Shown here in pieces: positions 15,496-17,348 of a stretch of DNA of 17,348 nucleotides (its first letter is position 1; every line of letters starts with the position of its first letter). Below the pieces are notes generated by a model that had not been told where the DNA came from, made no database searches, and saw nothing but the letters and a program-made list of their open reading frames with translations. The position numbers were made by a program, and so were the translations under genes. Where the stretch lies: NCBI GenBank assembly GCA_024640385.1, contig JAHEFC010000024.1, positions 1 through 17,348 on the forward strand. Direction: 5' to 3'. This stretch comes from Sphingobacteriales bacterium. Its GTDB lineage: Bacteria; Bacteroidota; Bacteroidia; Chitinophagales; Chitinophagaceae.

Positions 15496-16269
15496 TTATT
15501 TTCCCATCCAGTTTTTAAATGCACTTACTCTTTCCCTGCTTACAATCACCTGTTCAGTAGCCGGAGGTTTAAGTTGTAATATCAGGCGCTGACCAAAATA
15601 CTCATCTATTTTCTGGACAGACTTCAATGCGATCAGGTAAGACCGGTTAATCCGGAAATATTCTCCAGGCTCGAGCATTTGTTCCAGTTCTTCCAGGGTG
15701 TAGTCAATCACGATCTTCCGGTTATCGTACGTGCGTAGATGGATCACCCGGCCTTCGATGAAAAAATAAGCGATATCATGGGTTTCGACTGTCAGCAATT
15801 TATTGCCGTATTTTGTCAGGAAGCGTTTTCGATAAGTTTTGGGCTGGAGCCTGGCCTGCAGTTCCTCCACCAGGCTGTTGATGGAAAAGCCGGGTGCATT
15901 GGTGCTGTAGAATTCTTTCACCTGCTCGAACTTTTCAAAGGCGGCTTCGATATCTTCTTTTTCTATGGGCTTTAATAAATAAGCCACGCTGTTCACGCTG
16001 AATGCCTGGATGGCATATTCATCATAAGATGTAATAAAGATGACGGGACATTTTACAGTGACGCGTTCAAATATGGCAAAGCTCTGTCCGTCCACCAGCT
16101 CAATATCCATTAAAATGATATCCGGCGCGGGGTTGTTATTCAGCCAGTCGACTGTTGTTTCAATGGAATCAAGGTCGGCCACCACTTCAGCTTCAGGCTT
16201 GACTTCCTGCAATAGTCCCCTCAGTTTTCTGACTGAAAGCTCTTCGTCTTCTACGATTAGGATTTTCAT
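15496..16269 (-). CDS. LytTR-family response regulator, first gene of a two-component operon
   Basis: A 257-residue regulator. Receiver domain (about 1-120) with Glu7-Asp8-Glu9, phospho-acceptor Asp55 in ILMDIELVDG, Thr80 in FITSYDEYA and Lys100 in LLKPIE. The LytTR domain spans about 148-253, with YFRINRSYLIALKSVQKI near its end. The frame is open 20 codons further upstream, but ATG 16269-16267 gives the canonical MKILIVEDEE receiver start and lies downstream of a TATTTTTG box. The kinase gene follows after 8 bp, so this is a regulator-first operon. It may control itself, the divergent PhlG-like gene, or the cupin region, but none of this is shown. Confidence 0.92.
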   Translation of the reverse strand: MKILIVEDEELSVRKLRGLLQEVKPEAEVVADLDSIETTVDWLNNNPAPDIILMDIELVDGQSFAIFERVTVKCPVIFITSYDEYAIQAFSVNSVAYLLKPIEKEDIEAAFEKFEQVKEFYSTNAPGFSINSLVEELQARLQPKTYRKRFLTKYGNKLLTVETHDIAYFFIEGRVIHLRTYDNRKIVIDYTLEELEQMLEPGEYFRINRSYLIALKSVQKIDEYFGQRLILQLKPPATEQVIVSRERVSAFKNWMGK

Positions 16270-16294
16270 CGCAAAACTTTGCCAAAAGTTAGTG

Positions 16295-16302
16295 CAAAAA
16301 TA
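16295..16302 (-). promoter_or_regulatory. -7 box TATTTTTG of the LytTR/LytS operon
   Basis: Minus-strand TATTTTTG (16302-16295) matches TAnnTTTG exactly and lies 25 bp before ATG 16269. The -33 partner is less clear: TTTG at 16319-16316 is 13 bp away and TTG at 16329-16327 is 24 bp away, neither at the 19-20 bp seen elsewhere in the window. Confidence 0.4.
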
Positions 16303-16464
16303 AAAAGCGGGTATGCAAAGTCCGCTCAATCAGCTAATCGAATGCTCCAATTGCTTAAAACGGGGGCGGAATATTACTAACTCTATTTAGCGGGTATCCA
16401 GCTTAACGGTTTTTCCTGTTCCTACAGTTTAAACAGTGAAATATTCAACTCGGCTACTATCAGA

Positions 16465-16495
16465 TTGACAGGGGGGTAGACCAGGAATAGCTTTG
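16465..16495 (+). promoter_or_regulatory. Candidate promoter of the PhlG-like gene
   Basis: TTG (16465-16467), a 20-bp spacer containing a G6 run, then TAGCTTTG (16488-16495), an exact TAnnTTTG match. The predicted start near 16502 excludes ATG 16493 and points to ATG 16511 as the true start codon. An element TTCAACTCGGC (16444-16454), similar to the cupin-region repeat, ends 10 bp upstream of the -33 box. Confidence 0.55.
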
Positions 16496-16510
16496 TTGAA
16501 AACAGGGCGT

Positions 16511-17239
16511 ATGAAATGGAATTTGCAACCGGTGAAAGATTTTGGCTGGCAGATGAGATCTATTAGCACGGCAATAACGGGTTTTTCAAAAAACAAAAAT
16601 GAGGTGATGCACCTCCATATTGAGCATGGCATCATCAAAGGCGTGACTCCGGAAATGCTGGAATGGTGGTTCAAAAATATTGGCGGGGAGATGGAATACC
16701 AGGGAAAGAAATACCAGCGATACCAGGTCTGGCATCCGCTGGATCATATTCACTGGGGCCTGGAAAAACAATTGCCCTGCGGCCAGGTAGGTGTGGGTTC
16801 GAAATTTCATATCGTGGAGGCTTTGGGAAGAAACATGGATATGCTGGTGGACGTGGTGGAAACCGTGAAGAAGCTGGACTGCCGGGGTATTGTACTGGAA
16901 AGCAGGGTGGCCGGCATCCGGATCAGCAATCTGAGTCACCAGTTCATTGCAGCCGGCGGCGGGACCAGATATATTTCTGATCTGCATATAGGCGTAGATA
17001 ATCTTTTTGGCAGGTACATACTGAACCCGATCATCCGGAAGAGAATTTTTACAAAGTCCATGGGCCGTGCATGGCTGAGGCATAACATAGAAGAAGTGGG
17101 CAATTTCGAATTTTTTCTGCCTGCCCTGTACTGGTCTGAAAAGAATAGAGCGATCGGGAGAATGGCGATGTCTGATCACACAGGTGAAATCCGCGGTCAT
17201 TCCCAGGTCCCCCTTACCAAACATAATCTCATCCTGTAG
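16511..17239 (+). CDS. 2,4-diacetylphloroglucinol hydrolase (PhlG)-like protein
   Basis: A 242-residue protein resembling the DAPG-hydrolase (PhlG) family, zinc-dependent enzymes that cleave a C-C bond in acylated phloroglucinols. Recognisable blocks (numbered from ATG 16511) are HIEHGIIKGVTPEMLEWWF (about 36-54), YQVWHPLDHIHW (71-82), FHIVEALGRNMD (100-110) and WLRHNIEEVGNFEFFLPALYW (188-208). The last contains His191-x3-Glu195, the spacing expected of two metal ligands; His75/His79 and Glu103 may supply the others. The middle is a START/Bet v1-like helix-grip candidate. It has no signal peptide, so is cytosolic. ATG 16493 is rejected because it falls in the promoter. Substrate unknown; detoxification or use of phenolic ketones is inference. 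The next gene starts 45 bp later. Confidence 0.7.
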   Translation: MKWNLQPVKDFGWQMRSISTAITGFSKNKNEVMHLHIEHGIIKGVTPEMLEWWFKNIGGEMEYQGKKYQRYQVWHPLDHIHWGLEKQLPCGQVGVGSKFHIVEALGRNMDMLVDVVETVKKLDCRGIVLESRVAGIRISNLSHQFIAAGGGTRYISDLHIGVDNLFGRYILNPIIRKRIFTKSMGRAWLRHNIEEVGNFEFFLPALYWSEKNRAIGRMAMSDHTGEIRGHSQVPLTKHNLIL

Positions 17240-17284
17240 TATAAAATATGACAGTCAACAACATCAAACCTTCAACCTTTTACC

Positions 17285-17348
17285 ATGGATACAAAATTCC
17301 TGTTTTCCCAGTCGGGTATCATCATCACTCTGTTCCTGATACTGATCC
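17285..17348 (+). CDS. Start of a probable membrane protein gene (runs off right edge)
   Basis: From ATG 17285 the frame stays open to the end of the window: MDTKFLFSQSGIIITLFLIL followed by one more Ile codon. The hydrophobic stretch from residue 11 on looks like a first transmembrane helix or an uncleaved signal anchor. It follows the PhlG-like gene by 45 bp on the same strand and may belong to the same transcript. Twenty-one codons are too few to name a family. Confidence 0.45.
   Translation, partial: MDTKFLFSQSGIIITLFLILI

Noticed and set aside
16493..16510. ATG 16493 as the start of the PhlG-like gene.
   Set aside because: It lies inside the -7 box TAGCTTTG (16488-16495), upstream of the predicted transcription start; the next in-frame ATG at 16511 fits.
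16586..17224. A 212-codon minus-strand ORF opposite the PhlG-like gene.
   Set aside because: Composition is His/Pro-rich without domain features, typical of the antisense of a GC-biased gene; the plus frame has family motifs and a promoter.
1..17348. CRISPR arrays, tRNA or rRNA genes, insertion sequences and att sites.
   Set aside because: Looked for on both strands; no repeat-spacer pattern, cloverleaf, transposase frame or integrase was seen.

Overview
The window looks like a chromosomal segment from the Bacteroidota, most likely a soil- or plant-associated member of the Chitinophagaceae. The evidence is protein type rather than taxonomy markers: a DUF1566 lipoprotein with an Fn3-like repeat, LytS/LytTR two-component pairs, TPR histidine kinases with a periplasmic sensor, poor Shine-Dalgarno signals, and upstream boxes of the Bacteroidota type (TTG, about 20 bp, then TAnnTTTG). 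No rRNA, tRNA, insertion sequence or CRISPR array was seen.

Layout. 1-2319 (minus strand): the 5' part of a probable WYL/HTH-type regulator, a DUF1566 surface lipoprotein, and an Ate1/Bpt-like aminoacyl-tRNA-protein transferase whose upstream region carries a perfect 25-bp palindrome. 2578-5679 (plus): a TPR LytS-type histidine kinase followed by a LytTR response regulator. 5680-6353: no intact gene, but the decayed remains of a HicA/HicB-type toxin-antitoxin pair on the minus strand. 6354-7636 (minus): a small membrane protein, then a lipoprotein plus helical-protein pair of unknown function. 7724-10601 (minus): two secreted esterases, a tannase/feruloyl esterase and a CBM48-CE1 esterase, separated by a clear intrinsic terminator. 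10721-11455 (plus): a TspO-like membrane protein. 11766-13727 (minus): an orphan TPR histidine kinase, divergent from a cupin gene (13896-14429, plus); the intergenic region holds repeated elements, two of them 21 bp apart. 14447-16269 (minus): a second LytTR regulator/LytS kinase operon. 16511-17239 (plus): a DAPG-hydrolase (PhlG)-like protein, followed by the start of a membrane-protein gene at the right edge.

How it fits together: three sensor kinases and two LytTR regulators in 14 kb make this mainly a signalling region interleaved with enzymes acting on plant-type phenolics or esters (tannase, CE1 esterase, PhlG-like hydrolase). A regulatory link between them is an inference. The most useful new observations are the eroded hicAB module, the 25-bp palindrome, and the repeat cluster in the kinase/cupin intergenic region, whose 21-bp pair fits LytTR-type binding geometry.
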